DNA of 33,966 bases, taken from Phaeobacter sp. (GTDB lineage: Bacteria > Pseudomonadota > Alphaproteobacteria > Rhodobacterales > Rhodobacteraceae). Below the pieces are notes generated by a model, which was not told the origin of the DNA, made no database searches, and worked only from the letters and a program-made list of their open reading frames with translations. Location: positions 1 to 33,966 of the forward strand of contig NZ_JAJDWC010000095.1 in the NCBI RefSeq assembly GCF_022825805.1, given 5' to 3'. Shown piece by piece: positions 1-8,029 of this stretch. The stretch's first letter is position 1; each line of letters starts with the position of its first letter. The position numbers and the translations under genes are program-made.

Positions 1-61
1 GCGAATACACGTCTTCGAACTTCATAAGTCGAACTTCCTGTAACACTTCTGTCCGCTTCAT
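1..61 (-). CDS. Transposase, N-terminal 20 codons only (left copy)
   Basis: A partial reading frame starts with ATG at 59–61 on the minus strand and runs off the window edge. It gives MKRTEVLQEVRL followed by MKFEDVYS, identical to the copy at the right end. A strong AAAGGAGG ribosome-binding site lies just upstream (around 65–72 on the plus strand). The peptide matches the start of helix-turn-helix transposases usually filed as ISNCY/IS1202-like. The catalytic domain lies outside the window, so the family call is tentative. Confidence 0.6.
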   Translation of the reverse strand, partial: MKRTEVLQEVRLMKFEDVYS

Positions 62-139
62 AACGCCTCCTTTCGGAGACATGATAAAACCGGACAGATC
101 GCATGTTACCTACACCGGACATATCGCTTGTTAGCGACA
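1..139 (-). mobile_element. 5' end of an insertion sequence, left copy (truncated by window edge)
   Basis: Bases 2–139 are a perfect reverse complement of 33829–33966 at the other end. The segment holds an IS terminus at its inner edge (around base 139) and the start of a transposase gene reading out of the window. Identity stops abruptly at base 139/140 (left) and 33829/33828 (right), which marks the element boundary. The rest of the element is missing because the sequence ends here. The transposase start resembles ISNCY/IS1202-type transposases, from memory of that family. No target-site duplication can be seen because only one end of each copy is present. Confidence 0.85.
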
Positions 140-244
140 ATACTAAATTTTTAGTTTGACAAGATGCCGCGCTCTGTGAAACCTGAATGACAGTCAGGTG
201 CTGTGCAGCACAACTGGCACTGAAAATCACTAGGGAGGAGAAAG
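140..244 (+). promoter_or_regulatory. glpV upstream region with two dyads
   Basis: This 105-bp leader lies between the IS end and the first glp gene. It holds a TTGACA at 156–161 with no good −10 behind it. Two adjacent dyads follow: acctga/tcaggt (181–199) and gtgctg-tg-cagcac (198–211). Their position just before the strong GGAGGAG ribosome-binding site (234–240) suits a repressor operator, for example for a GlpR/DeoR-type regulator. That role is inferred. The IS may have cut away further upstream promoter sequence. Confidence 0.4.
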
Positions 245-1978
245 ATGCGCAAGTATCTTTTGTCCGCAGCTGCGGTTATTGCCGTGGTCGCGGGGCAGGC
301 AGCTTATGCCGATGAGGCCGCTGCCAAGAAATGGATCGATGAAGAATTCCAACCCTCAGTCCTGAACAAGGACGAGCAAATGTCGGAGATGCAGTGGTTC
401 ATCAATGCCGCAGCACCCTACAAGGGCATGGAAATCAATGTTCTGTCCGAAGGTATTCCAACACACAGCTATGAGTCAGAAGTCCTGACCAAAGCGTTTG
501 AGGAAATCACCGGCATCAAAGTGAACCACCAGATCCTCGGCGAGGGCGAAGTGGTGCAGGCGGTGCAAACCCAGATGCAGACCAAGCGGAATCTCTATGA
601 CGCTTACGTCAACGACTCTGATCTGATCGGCACCCATTCGCGTCTGCAGCTGGCCTACAACCTGACGGACATGATGGCGGGTGACTTTGCGGATGTGACC
701 AATCCGGGCCTTGATCTCGATGACTTCATGGGCACGCAGTTCACCACCGGACCCGATGGCGATCTGTACCAATTGCCAGACCAGCAGTTCGCGAACCTGT
801 ACTGGTTCCGGAAAGACTGGTTCGATCGGGAAGATCTGCAAGCCGCCTTCAAGGCCAAATACGGCTACGACCTTGGCGTTCCAGTCAACTGGTCGGCCTA
901 TGAAGACATCGCAGAGTTCTTCTCCGAGGATGTGAAGGAAATCGACGGCACCGCAATCTACGGCCACATGGACTACGGCAAACGCGCGCCTGACCTGGGC
1001 TGGCGGATGACGGACGCCTAGCTGTCGATGGCGGGCGCAGGCTCCAAAGGGGAGCCCAACGGTGTGCCAATTGACGAATGGGGCATTCGGATGGAAGCTG
1101 GGTCGTGCAACCCTGCTGGTGCATCTGTCACCCGCGGCGGCGCTGCCAACGGTCCGGCCGCTGTTTATGCCATTCGCAAATGGGATGAATGGCTGCGCAA
1201 ATACGCCCCTCCGGGTGCGGCGTCCTATGACTTCTATCAGTCCCTTCCCGCTTTGGCTCAGGGCAACGTGGCGCAACAGATCTTCTGGTACACGGCCTTC
1301 ACCGCAGACATGGTCAAGCCGCAATCCGAAGGCAACAACACTGTCGACAGCGAAGGCACTCCCCTGTGGCGGATGGCACCATCGCCGCATGGCCCATACT
1401 GGGAAAAAGGCCAGAAAGTTGGCTACCAGGACGTTGGCTCCTGGACCTTCCTGAAATCCACGCCGCTGGATCGTGCGCAGGCCGCATGGCTCTACGCACA
1501 GTTCGTGGTGTCCAAGACCGTCGACGTGAAAAAATCCCACGTTGGTCTGACCTTCATTCGCGATTCTTCCGTGAACCACGAGAGCTTCTCTGAGCGGGCA
1601 CCAAAACTGGGTGGTCTGGTCGAGTTCTATCGTTCGCCTGATCGTGTTGCATGGTCCCCAACTGGTGTGAACGTTCCAGACTATCCAAAACTGGCACAGA
1701 TTTGGTGGCAGCAGATTGGCGATGTGAACTCTGGCGCCTTCACCCCGCAAGAGGCCATGGATCGCCTGGCTGAAGAGATGGACATCACCATGGCTCGGAT
1801 GCAGCGCGCCGATGAGCAGGCGCAAGTCTACGGTGGCTGCGGTCCGCGTCTGAACGAAGAGAAAGACGCCGAATGGTGGTTTGCCAACGGCGGTGCAAAA
1901 CCAAAGCTGGAGAACGAGAAACCTCAGGGCCAGACCGTCAACTATGACGAACTGGTGGCTCGCTGGGCCTCCAACTGA
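245..1978 (+). pseudogene. glpV: Glycerol ABC transporter substrate-binding protein, interrupted by an in-frame TAG
   Basis: This is the extracytoplasmic glycerol-binding protein of the GlpSTPQUV-type importer, broken by one nonsense codon. Translation starts at 245 behind GGAGGAG. A Sec signal peptide covers residues 1–22, with cleavage after AYA. The frame stops at TAG 1019–1021 after 258 residues, between TDA and LSMAGAG. The same frame then continues open to TGA 1976–1978, for 577 codons in total, the normal length of the family. Both halves look like good family sequence, and the stop sits where homologues, as I recall them, have Trp. A single TGG-to-TAG change would explain it. A restart at ATG 1028 has no ribosome-binding site and would lack export. 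Either this is a recent pseudogene or the base is a sequencing error. Confidence 0.85.
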
Positions 1979-1979
1979 T

Positions 1980-2058
1980 CTCTCCTCCCCGCGGAGAGCA
2001 AAGGGGTCAAACCCAATGCTCTTCGCCTTGACCCGGAGCTGGACTGGTCCGCTCCGGG
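1980..2058 (+). promoter_or_regulatory. Two intercistronic hairpins between glpV and glpS
   Basis: The 146-bp gap after glpV contains two stem-loops. The first is ctctcc/ggagag (1980–1985 with 1993–1998, 7-nt loop). The second is cccggagc/gctccggg (2032–2039 with 2051–2058, 11-nt loop). Neither is followed by a run of T. In ABC operons where the binding-protein gene comes first, such hairpins often protect the upstream mRNA or partly stop transcription, so the binding protein is made in excess. That role is inferred here. Confidence 0.5.
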
Positions 2059-2124
2059 CTATTTCCCCCACATACGATCGCGCTTGCCGCGCGCAAAGGC
2101 CGCCTGCCGGAAAGTCGAAGCAAG

Positions 2125-3201
2125 ATGGCACTCGAACTCAGACATGTCACCAAACGTGTCGGCGCCCAGCTGCATATCAAAGACACATCCCTCGTGTTGG
2201 AGACGGGTCACTTTAATGTCCTTTTGGGCGCAACCGGGTCTGGCAAGACCTCTTTGATCAAGATGATGGCAGGGCTCGACCCGATTGCCAGCGGTCAGGT
2301 GTTGATGGATGGCCAGGATGTCACCTCGCTCAGCACCCAGAAACGCAACATCAGCTTGGTGCATCAGTTTTTTATCAATTACGCCCACATGACGGTCTAT
2401 GAGAACATCGCCTCGCCACTGAAGGTGGCTGGGATGGCGAAGTCCGAAATCGACGGTCGGGTGGAAGAAGCCGCGGAGATCCTGCAACTGCGTCCGCTGC
2501 TGAACCGGCGCCCGCATGAGCTGTCTGGTGGGCAACAACAACGGACCGCACTGGCGCGTGCGATTGCAAAAGAAAGCCGCGCTGTGTTCTTGGACGAGCC
2601 GCTGGCAAACCTCGACTACAAGCTGCGCGAAGAACTGCGTGATCAGTTGCCCGAACTGTTTGCCGGCCGCGGCGCTGTGGTCGTCTATGCCACATCGGAG
2701 CCCGAAGAGGCGCTCCTGCTCGGCGGTAAAACCGCTCTGATGCAAGATGGCCGCGTGACCCAATTTGGCCCGACCGCAGAAATTTATCGCAATCCGGGCA
2801 ATGTCGCGGCCGCGCAGGTTTTCTCTGACCCGCCGATCAACACCGCGCCTATCGTAAAACAGGGCGGAACCGCGCATCTCGGACGCGATGTGTCCTGGCA
2901 ACTCAGTGGCGCCGCGGCAGAACTTGCGGACGGGCCATATACCGTTGCCATTCGCCCCTATCATGTCCTGCCAACCGCAGATCCACGCTCCGGCGTTCGT
3001 TTGTCAGGGCAGGTGCAAGTGACCGAACTGTCCGGATCCCAAAGCAGCGCACATTTCGACATGGATATAGACGGGCAACACGTGAGCTGGGTTTCCCTGT
3101 CTGCAGGTGTGCACCCCTATGAGGTGGGTGACATGCACGACTTCTACATGGACCCGTCAGCGGCATATTTGTTTGCCCCTGATGGCTCCCGCGTGGCGTG
3201 A
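2125..3201 (+). CDS. glpS: Glycerol ABC transporter ATP-binding protein GlpS
   Basis: This is one of two different ATPases driving glycerol import, acting on the cytoplasmic face with GlpT and the permeases. At 358 residues it has the usual layout: an ABC domain (about 1–230) and a C-terminal TOBE/MalK-like regulatory domain. Walker A GATGSGKT is at 35–42, the Q-loop Gln at 81, the signature LSGGQ at 133–137 and Walker B FLDEP with the catalytic Glu at 158. The H-loop reads YATSEPEEA, with Ser191 where the switch His is expected. GlpT has that His but a degenerate signature, so the two complement each other. It lies 146 bp after glpV and 7 bp before glpT, so it is in the same operon. The start at 2125 has only a weak ribosome-binding site. 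Confidence 0.92.
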   Translation: MALELRHVTKRVGAQLHIKDTSLVLETGHFNVLLGATGSGKTSLIKMMAGLDPIASGQVLMDGQDVTSLSTQKRNISLVHQFFINYAHMTVYENIASPLKVAGMAKSEIDGRVEEAAEILQLRPLLNRRPHELSGGQQQRTALARAIAKESRAVFLDEPLANLDYKLREELRDQLPELFAGRGAVVVYATSEPEEALLLGGKTALMQDGRVTQFGPTAEIYRNPGNVAAAQVFSDPPINTAPIVKQGGTAHLGRDVSWQLSGAAAELADGPYTVAIRPYHVLPTADPRSGVRLSGQVQVTELSGSQSSAHFDMDIDGQHVSWVSLSAGVHPYEVGDMHDFYMDPSAAYLFAPDGSRVA

Positions 3202-3208
3202 GGCAAAA

Positions 3209-4324
3209 ATGGCCAAAATTACTCTTTCCAAACTGCGGCACAGCTACCTGCCGAACCCTTCTCGCCCTTCGGATTACGCATTGAAGGAAATCGACCTCGA
3301 TTGGACCGACGGTGGTGCCTACGCGCTGCTGGGACCGTCGGGCTGCGGCAAATCAACCTTGTTGAACATCATTTCCGGCCTGCTGGAACCCTCCGAAGGA
3401 CAGATCCTGTTTGATGGTAAGGATGTCACCAAGCTGCCGCCAGATCAGCGCAACATCGCGCAGGTTTTCCAGTTTCCCGTGATCTATGACACCATGACGG
3501 TCTATGACAATCTGGCCTTCCCGCTGCGCAATCGCGGGCGCGATGAGGCAACGGTCAAAGAGCGGGTCATGGCAATCGCTGAAATGCTCGAAGTCACCGA
3601 TTTGCTGGACACCCGCGCTGCCGGTCTTAGCCCGGACAACAAGCAAAAGATCTCCATGGGGCGCGGGCTGGTGCGCGAAGATGTCAATGTGGTGATGTTT
3701 GACGAACCGCTCACGGTGATTGACCCACACCTGAAATGGAAGCTGCGCAGCAAGCTGAAAGAACTGCATCAGCGCGTGAAAGCCACCATGATCTATGTGA
3801 CCCACGACCAGACCGAGGCGTTGACCTTTGCAGATCAGGTTGTGGTCATGCAATTGGGCGAAGTCGTGCAGATCGGAACACCCGTTGAACTGTTTGACCG
3901 TCCGGCACACACATTTGTCGGCCATTTCATCGGCTCGCCCGGCATGAATGTGCTGCCCTGCGAACTGCGCGGTGGGCAGGCCTATATAGGCGCCCATCCT
4001 GTCGCACTCGAAGGTGCGATCCGCGGTGACGGTACTGGGACAACCGAAATCGGCGTTCGACCCGAATTTGTCTCCCTCGCGACCAATGGCCTGCCGGCTC
4101 AGGTGACCAAAGTCTCTGACGTCGGACGCCACACCGTGGTCGAATGCCTGGCCGAAGGTCGCCGGATCAACGCAATTGTGGACGGCAGCCACAACCCGAC
4201 CAAAGGCGACGCTGTCCATCTTTCGTTCCAGCAGGATCAAACCCGTCTCTACGTTGATGGCTGGCTTGCAACGACCCCCGACACCCAGACTGCCAAATCT
4301 GAACCCATGGAGGTGGCGCAATGA
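3209..4324 (+). CDS. glpT: Glycerol ABC transporter ATP-binding protein GlpT
   Basis: This is the second ATPase of the glycerol importer, 371 residues. The start at 3209 is chosen because it lies 7 bp after the glpS stop and gives the usual N-terminus; an open frame further upstream overlaps glpS. Walker A GPSGCGKS is at 42–49, Q-loop Gln88, Walker B MFDEP with Glu166, and the H-loop His199 in YVTHDQ. The signature is not LSGGQ but LSPDN (140–144), and the D-loop region reads LTVID. The C-terminal about 130 residues form the regulatory TOBE-like part. The stop overlaps the glpP start by 4 bp (ATGA), which suggests translational coupling. Confidence 0.92.
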   Translation: MAKITLSKLRHSYLPNPSRPSDYALKEIDLDWTDGGAYALLGPSGCGKSTLLNIISGLLEPSEGQILFDGKDVTKLPPDQRNIAQVFQFPVIYDTMTVYDNLAFPLRNRGRDEATVKERVMAIAEMLEVTDLLDTRAAGLSPDNKQKISMGRGLVREDVNVVMFDEPLTVIDPHLKWKLRSKLKELHQRVKATMIYVTHDQTEALTFADQVVVMQLGEVVQIGTPVELFDRPAHTFVGHFIGSPGMNVLPCELRGGQAYIGAHPVALEGAIRGDGTGTTEIGVRPEFVSLATNGLPAQVTKVSDVGRHTVVECLAEGRRINAIVDGSHNPTKGDAVHLSFQQDQTRLYVDGWLATTPDTQTAKSEPMEVAQ

Positions 4325-5184
4325 AAACCGAAAATCAAAAAGCCTGGTTCTTTGTTCTGCCGGTCCTGCTGCTGGTGGCATTCAACGCGTTGATCCCGAT
4401 GATGACGGTTGTGAACTACTCGGTCCAAGAAACCTTTGGCGACAATGTCTTCTTCTGGCAGGGCCTGGACTGGTTCCAGCAGATCCTGCGCTCTGACCGT
4501 TTCCATGCGGCCCTTGGGCGGCAGTTCATGTTCACCTTCCTGATCCTGATCATCGAAATTCCGCTGGGCATTGCGATTGCCCTATCGATGCCACGCAAGG
4601 GATTTTGGGTGCCTGTTTGTCTGGTTCTGATGGCACTGCCGATGCTGATCCCATGGAACGTTGTGGGGGCAATGTGGAATATCTTCACCCTGCCTGACAT
4701 CGGGCTGCTGGGCTATGTGCTGAACCATGTGCTGGGCATCAACTACGATATGACCCAGGATCCGGTTGCCGCATGGATCACCATTGTGACCATGGATGTG
4801 TGGCACTGGACGTCTTTGGTTGTGCTGCTGTCCTATGCCGGGCTGGTTTCGATCCCTGATGCCTACTATCAGGCGGCAAAGATTGACGGCGCTTCAAACT
4901 GGGCTGTGTTCCGCTTCATCCAGTTGCCAAAGATGAAAACCGTCCTCACCATCGCGATCCTCTTGCGGTTCATGGACAGCTTCAACATCTACACCGAGCC
5001 TTTTGTTCTGACCGGCGGCGGCCCTGGCAACTCGACCACGCTGCTGTCAATCGATCTGGTGAAAATCGCCCTTGGCCAGTTTGACCTGGGCCCTGCAGCC
5101 GCGATGAGCCTGATCTATTTCGCAATCACACTTCTGGTCAGCTGGCTGTTCTACACGGTCATGACCAAAGACGATCAAAACTAA
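4321..5184 (+). CDS. glpP: Glycerol ABC transporter permease GlpP
   Basis: This is a binding-protein-dependent permease of 287 residues, one half of the membrane channel for glycerol. About six hydrophobic segments are visible: near residues 8–30, 68–90, 97–120, 150–172, 205–222 and 258–280. The cytoplasmic EAA loop that docks onto an ATPase is at about 181–200 (AYYQAAKIDGA and following). The GGGPGNST stretch before the last segment is typical of MalF-type permeases. The start codon overlaps the glpT stop, and glpQ follows 14 bp later. Confidence 0.92.
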   Translation: MKTENQKAWFFVLPVLLLVAFNALIPMMTVVNYSVQETFGDNVFFWQGLDWFQQILRSDRFHAALGRQFMFTFLILIIEIPLGIAIALSMPRKGFWVPVCLVLMALPMLIPWNVVGAMWNIFTLPDIGLLGYVLNHVLGINYDMTQDPVAAWITIVTMDVWHWTSLVVLLSYAGLVSIPDAYYQAAKIDGASNWAVFRFIQLPKMKTVLTIAILLRFMDSFNIYTEPFVLTGGGPGNSTTLLSIDLVKIALGQFDLGPAAAMSLIYFAITLLVSWLFYTVMTKDDQN

Positions 5185-5198
5185 AGGAGGATACGACG

Positions 5199-5996
5199 AT
5201 GCAAAAACGTACCATCATCCCCATTGTCTATATCCTGTTCCTCATGCTGCCGATCTATTGGTTGGTCGCGATGAGTTTCAAAACCACCAACGAAATCCTG
5301 TCAGGCTTTTCGCTATTTCCGCAGACATTCACGCTCGAGAATTACGCGACAATCTTTACCGACCCCAGTTGGTATTGGGGCTACATCAACTCGATCATCT
5401 ATGTCTCGATCAACACGGTCATCTCTGTCGCCGTCGCCTTACCCGCTGCCTATGCGTTTTCACGCTATCGCTTCCTTGGCGACAAACAGCTGTTTTTCTG
5501 GCTGCTCACCAACCGGATGGCGCCTGCGGCCGTGTTTGCCCTGCCGTTTTTCCAGCTCTATTCCGCGGTTGGATTGTTTGACACCCATCTTGCGGTCGCC
5601 TTGGCCCACTGCCTGTTCAATATCCCGCTCGCGGTCTGGATTCTCGAAGGCTTCATGGGTGGGGTGCCAAAGGAGCTGGACGAAACCGCCTATGTGGACG
5701 GATATTCGTTCCCTCGTTTCTTCGTTACGATCTTTATCCCATCGATCAAAGCAGGCGTCGGGGTCGCAGCCTTCTTTTGCTTCATGTTCTCCTGGGTAGA
5801 GCTGCTGCTGGCAAAGACACTGACTGCGGTGGCAGCAAAACCAATTGCTGCGACAATGACCAAAACGGCGTCTAGCGCGGGCTACGAACTCGGACTTCTG
5901 GCCGCGGCCGGGACATTGACCATCATTCCTGGCGCCATCGTGATTTATTTCGTCCGCAATTACATCGCAAAAGGTTTTGCGATGGGGAGAGTATAA
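5199..5996 (+). CDS. glpQ: Glycerol ABC transporter permease GlpQ
   Basis: This is the second permease subunit, 265 residues, of the MalG type. The N-terminal segment (about 5–27) is followed by further hydrophobic segments near 65–88, 98–122, 130–152, 185–206 and 236–254. The EAA loop is around 157–180, with Glu162, Ala164 and Gly168 in the conserved places. A strong AAAGGAGG lies just before the start. The stop TAA shares one base with the ATG of the next gene (TAATG), so glpQ and glpU are coupled. It is named after the rhizobial glpSTPQUV operon and is not the phosphodiesterase that carries the same symbol in E. coli. Confidence 0.9.
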   Translation: MQKRTIIPIVYILFLMLPIYWLVAMSFKTTNEILSGFSLFPQTFTLENYATIFTDPSWYWGYINSIIYVSINTVISVAVALPAAYAFSRYRFLGDKQLFFWLLTNRMAPAAVFALPFFQLYSAVGLFDTHLAVALAHCLFNIPLAVWILEGFMGGVPKELDETAYVDGYSFPRFFVTIFIPSIKAGVGVAAFFCFMFSWVELLLAKTLTAVAAKPIAATMTKTASSAGYELGLLAAAGTLTIIPGAIVIYFVRNYIAKGFAMGRV

Positions 5997-6274
5997 TGCT
6001 GAGTTGGATGGCATGGACCTGGCCTACCGCGCTGGTTTTTATTGGAATCTTCTCGGCCATCGGCCTTTTGATTGTGCTTGAACTGCGCACTCCGGGCGGG
6101 GCCGCAAGGAAGGGTGTATTGGGGCTCGTCACGACCCGAGGCGATCGGCTGTTCATCAGCCTGCTGGGCACGTCCTATATCTTTCTGGCGTGGCTTGGTC
6201 TGGTGGGTATGCCGCTTTGGTGGCCTCTGGCTTTGTCCATCGGTTGGTTTGTTTTCACCTTCTGGAAGGTGTGA
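5996..6274 (+). CDS. glpU: Small membrane protein of the glycerol transporter (DUF2160), GlpU
   Basis: This 92-residue protein is almost entirely membrane. Hydrophobic segments lie near 10–30, 52–70 and 73–90, with a short basic cytoplasmic loop around 35–50. It is the DUF2160 protein that accompanies GlpSTPQ in alphaproteobacteria. Its role in transport is not well defined in the family. It overlaps glpQ by one base and ends the operon. No glpK or glpD follows within the window, so glycerol kinase and glycerol-3-phosphate dehydrogenase must be encoded elsewhere. Confidence 0.85.
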   Translation: MLSWMAWTWPTALVFIGIFSAIGLLIVLELRTPGGAARKGVLGLVTTRGDRLFISLLGTSYIFLAWLGLVGMPLWWPLALSIGWFVFTFWKV

Positions 6275-6365
6275 TCGCCGCCTGCGATCTGCGGAGTTGA
6301 CCGTCGCATCCGCAGCGATGATCAGGCCGACCATGGGTGCGCAACGGGTGAGAAGCACAGCGAAC

Positions 6366-6409
6366 AAGAGAGCTGGCGTGCAGGAGAAGACCACGGCGCC
6401 AGCTCTCTT
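6366..6409. repeat. 13-bp perfect inverted repeat downstream of the glp operon
   Basis: aagagagctggcg (6366–6378) is followed after 18 nt by cgccagctctctt (6397–6409), a perfect 13-bp stem. A run of seven A residues follows on the plus strand instead of T residues, so it is not a standard intrinsic terminator in either direction. It could still end glp transcription as a strong hairpin. It also lies about 70 bp upstream of the repressor gene that follows. Confidence 0.6.
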
Positions 6410-6421
6410 AAAAAAATAGTT

Positions 6422-6449
6422 TTCAAACCGCGCGCCCTTCCCCTAGCAT
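6422..6449 (+). promoter_or_regulatory. Possible promoter of the blaI–blaR pair
   Basis: TTCAAA (6422–6427) and TAGCAT (6444–6449) are 16 bp apart. This weak match would start transcription near 6456, upstream of the ATG chosen for the repressor gene. Confidence 0.3.
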
Positions 6450-6480
6450 GGTGTCAAGGACAAGGACCGGACAACACGTG

Positions 6481-6876
6481 ATGCGAAAGAAACAAGACAA
6501 TCCGCTTTTGACCGAGGTGGAGCTCGAATTCATGACTGTTGTCTGGGAAACAGGTGGTGGCACGGTGCGTGACATCCTGGCCGAATTGAACAAGCGTCAG
6601 GAACGGGCATACACCTCCGTTGCAACGGTCTTGAAGATCATGGAGCAAAAAGGGTTTATGACCAGCGAACGGGCCGACAGATCGCTGGTTTACCGACCCG
6701 CAGTGCCAAAAGCAGAGTATCAAAAAACCACCCTCAAGAACCTTTCGAGCAAGCTCTTCAACGGAGCGCCGGCGGCCCTGGTCGCGCGGTTAGTGGACGA
6801 CGAAGATGTCACCGACGACATGCTCGTGGAGATACGGGCCTTGCTGAACGAAAGGTTGGGGGACGATGAACGCTGA
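6481..6876 (+). CDS. BlaI/MecI/CopY-family transcriptional repressor
   Basis: This is a 131-residue winged-helix repressor of the penicillinase-repressor family. The N-terminal about 80 residues form the DNA-binding domain (LTEVELEFMTVVWETG, then a recognition region around TSVATVLKIMEQKGFM). The C-terminal part is the dimerisation segment. ATG 6481 is preferred over ATG 6448, since an AAGGA lies 12 nt upstream and a possible promoter overlaps the earlier codon. It overlaps the next gene by 11 bp. In known pairs, the repressor is cleaved after the membrane partner senses a signal. No beta-lactamase gene is adjacent, so the target is unknown; the pair may regulate itself or distant genes. Confidence 0.85.
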   Translation: MRKKQDNPLLTEVELEFMTVVWETGGGTVRDILAELNKRQERAYTSVATVLKIMEQKGFMTSERADRSLVYRPAVPKAEYQKTTLKNLSSKLFNGAPAALVARLVDDEDVTDDMLVEIRALLNERLGDDER

Positions 6877-8017
6877 AACGATTTTAAACGCATATATTGA
6901 TCTCAATCTCCTGCTGTTTGCTGGCGTTGCACTTTGGTTAGGGTCGCGCGCCATTCTTTTACGAAGTCACCTTGGTCCCGCCTTTCAGCCGCAATTACGG
7001 TTGTTGAATGGCATGACGATTTTGCTGGCCATTGCTCCATTCATCGGTGTCGCGCTGACGACCTATGTGATGACCAAGCCCCCGACCCTTTCGGACATGT
7101 TGGTGGCGCAATACCTTCAGGGCAATGTCAGCATGAGCGCCACGAAGTTCGAGAGCTTCCTGGGGCTGCGCGAAGATGTCGTGCGAGGCCTGCTCGACCA
7201 GTCGGCGCTATGGGCGCAGATTGCCATCGTTCTCTTGGCTATCGGATGTGTCGTCTCCGCCCTGCAACTGCTGTCAGCCGGGCTGCGCCTGCGGCAGGTT
7301 GTGCAAACCGCTTACGTCTGGAAACACATTGGGCGGGTACAGATCCTGTTCAGCGACACCAGTAAAGTCGCCTTTTCGACCCGTGGGTTTCGCAGGCTTT
7401 ATATCGTGTTGCCCACAAGCCTGGCGGAAAACACCGCAGATTTACGCCTGAGCATCGCCCACGAATTGCAGCACTTCCGGCAGCGCGATGTGGAATGCGA
7501 ATTCCTTCTGGAGGCCCTGCGACCCCTCCTGTTCTGGAATCCGGCCTACCATATCTGGCGGCGCGAGGTGCGCATGCTGCGGGAGTTTGCCTGTGATCAG
7601 GCATTGATAAGACGCGGCAATCGCGATGTACGGGCCTATTGCGAGTGCTTGATCCGCGCTTGCATTCTGGCGGCGCAGGATCCCGTTCGCCTGGTGCAGC
7701 GTCGCCCAGTTGTTGCCTTGGTCGACAACAACGAGATGCGCCGCGGTGCAACCATTGAACGGCGCATTCGCGCTGTGACCGCTGAACAGCCGCAAGAACG
7801 CCATATGCTCAGCTGGATGTTCGTGTCAGCCGCGCTGGCCACCGGCGTCTTGTCCTGCGCCCTCCTGATGCAAAGATCCGGGGATTGGAGCCATGATCGG
7901 ATCATGCTGTCCACGATTGTGAACCTGGAGCGGATGGCACATCGCAATGCTGCGCCGACCGAAGCCGATGCAGCCGTCACCGCACTGCAGAGCGGGTTTA
8001 TGCCGCTGCGCCCCTGA
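6866..8017 (+). CDS. BlaR1-like M56-family membrane metallopeptidase
   Basis: This 383-residue integral membrane protein is the partner of the upstream repressor. Predicted membrane segments are near 10–31, 47–68, 115–136 and 314–335. The zinc site HELQH is at 199–203, and the third ligand is probably Glu240 in REFACDQ. After the last membrane segment only about 48 residues remain. The large penicillin-binding sensor domain of true BlaR1/MecR1 is therefore missing, and the signal is probably not a beta-lactam bound at the C-terminus. It converges on the chemotaxis gene with a gap of only 12 bp. Confidence 0.85.
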   Translation: MNAETILNAYIDLNLLLFAGVALWLGSRAILLRSHLGPAFQPQLRLLNGMTILLAIAPFIGVALTTYVMTKPPTLSDMLVAQYLQGNVSMSATKFESFLGLREDVVRGLLDQSALWAQIAIVLLAIGCVVSALQLLSAGLRLRQVVQTAYVWKHIGRVQILFSDTSKVAFSTRGFRRLYIVLPTSLAENTADLRLSIAHELQHFRQRDVECEFLLEALRPLLFWNPAYHIWRREVRMLREFACDQALIRRGNRDVRAYCECLIRACILAAQDPVRLVQRRPVVALVDNNEMRRGATIERRIRAVTAEQPQERHMLSWMFVSAALATGVLSCALLMQRSGDWSHDRIMLSTIVNLERMAHRNAAPTEADAAVTALQSGFMPLRP

Positions 8018-8027
8018 TCCTATCAGG
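8013..8027. terminator. Small hairpin between convergent blaR-like and chemotaxis genes
   Basis: cctgat-cct-atcagg forms a 6-bp stem with a 3-nt loop in the convergent gap and overlaps the end of the blaR-like gene. It lacks a T run, so terminator function is only suggested by its position. Confidence 0.3.
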
Positions 8028-8029
8028 CG

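Noticed and set aside
1028..1978. A separate 316-residue gene after the glpV stop codon
   Set aside because: It is in the same frame as glpV, continues its sequence, and ATG 1028 has no ribosome-binding site or signal peptide. It is the second half of one broken gene.
476..2131. A 551-residue frame on the minus strand opposite glpV
   Set aside because: It is open because of the codon bias of the opposite strand; it covers a real gene and lacks a ribosome-binding site and motifs.
3107..3208. Longer start for glpT overlapping glpS
   Set aside because: The extension is in a different frame within glpS and does not look like ABC N-terminal sequence; ATG 3209 has correct spacing after the glpS stop.
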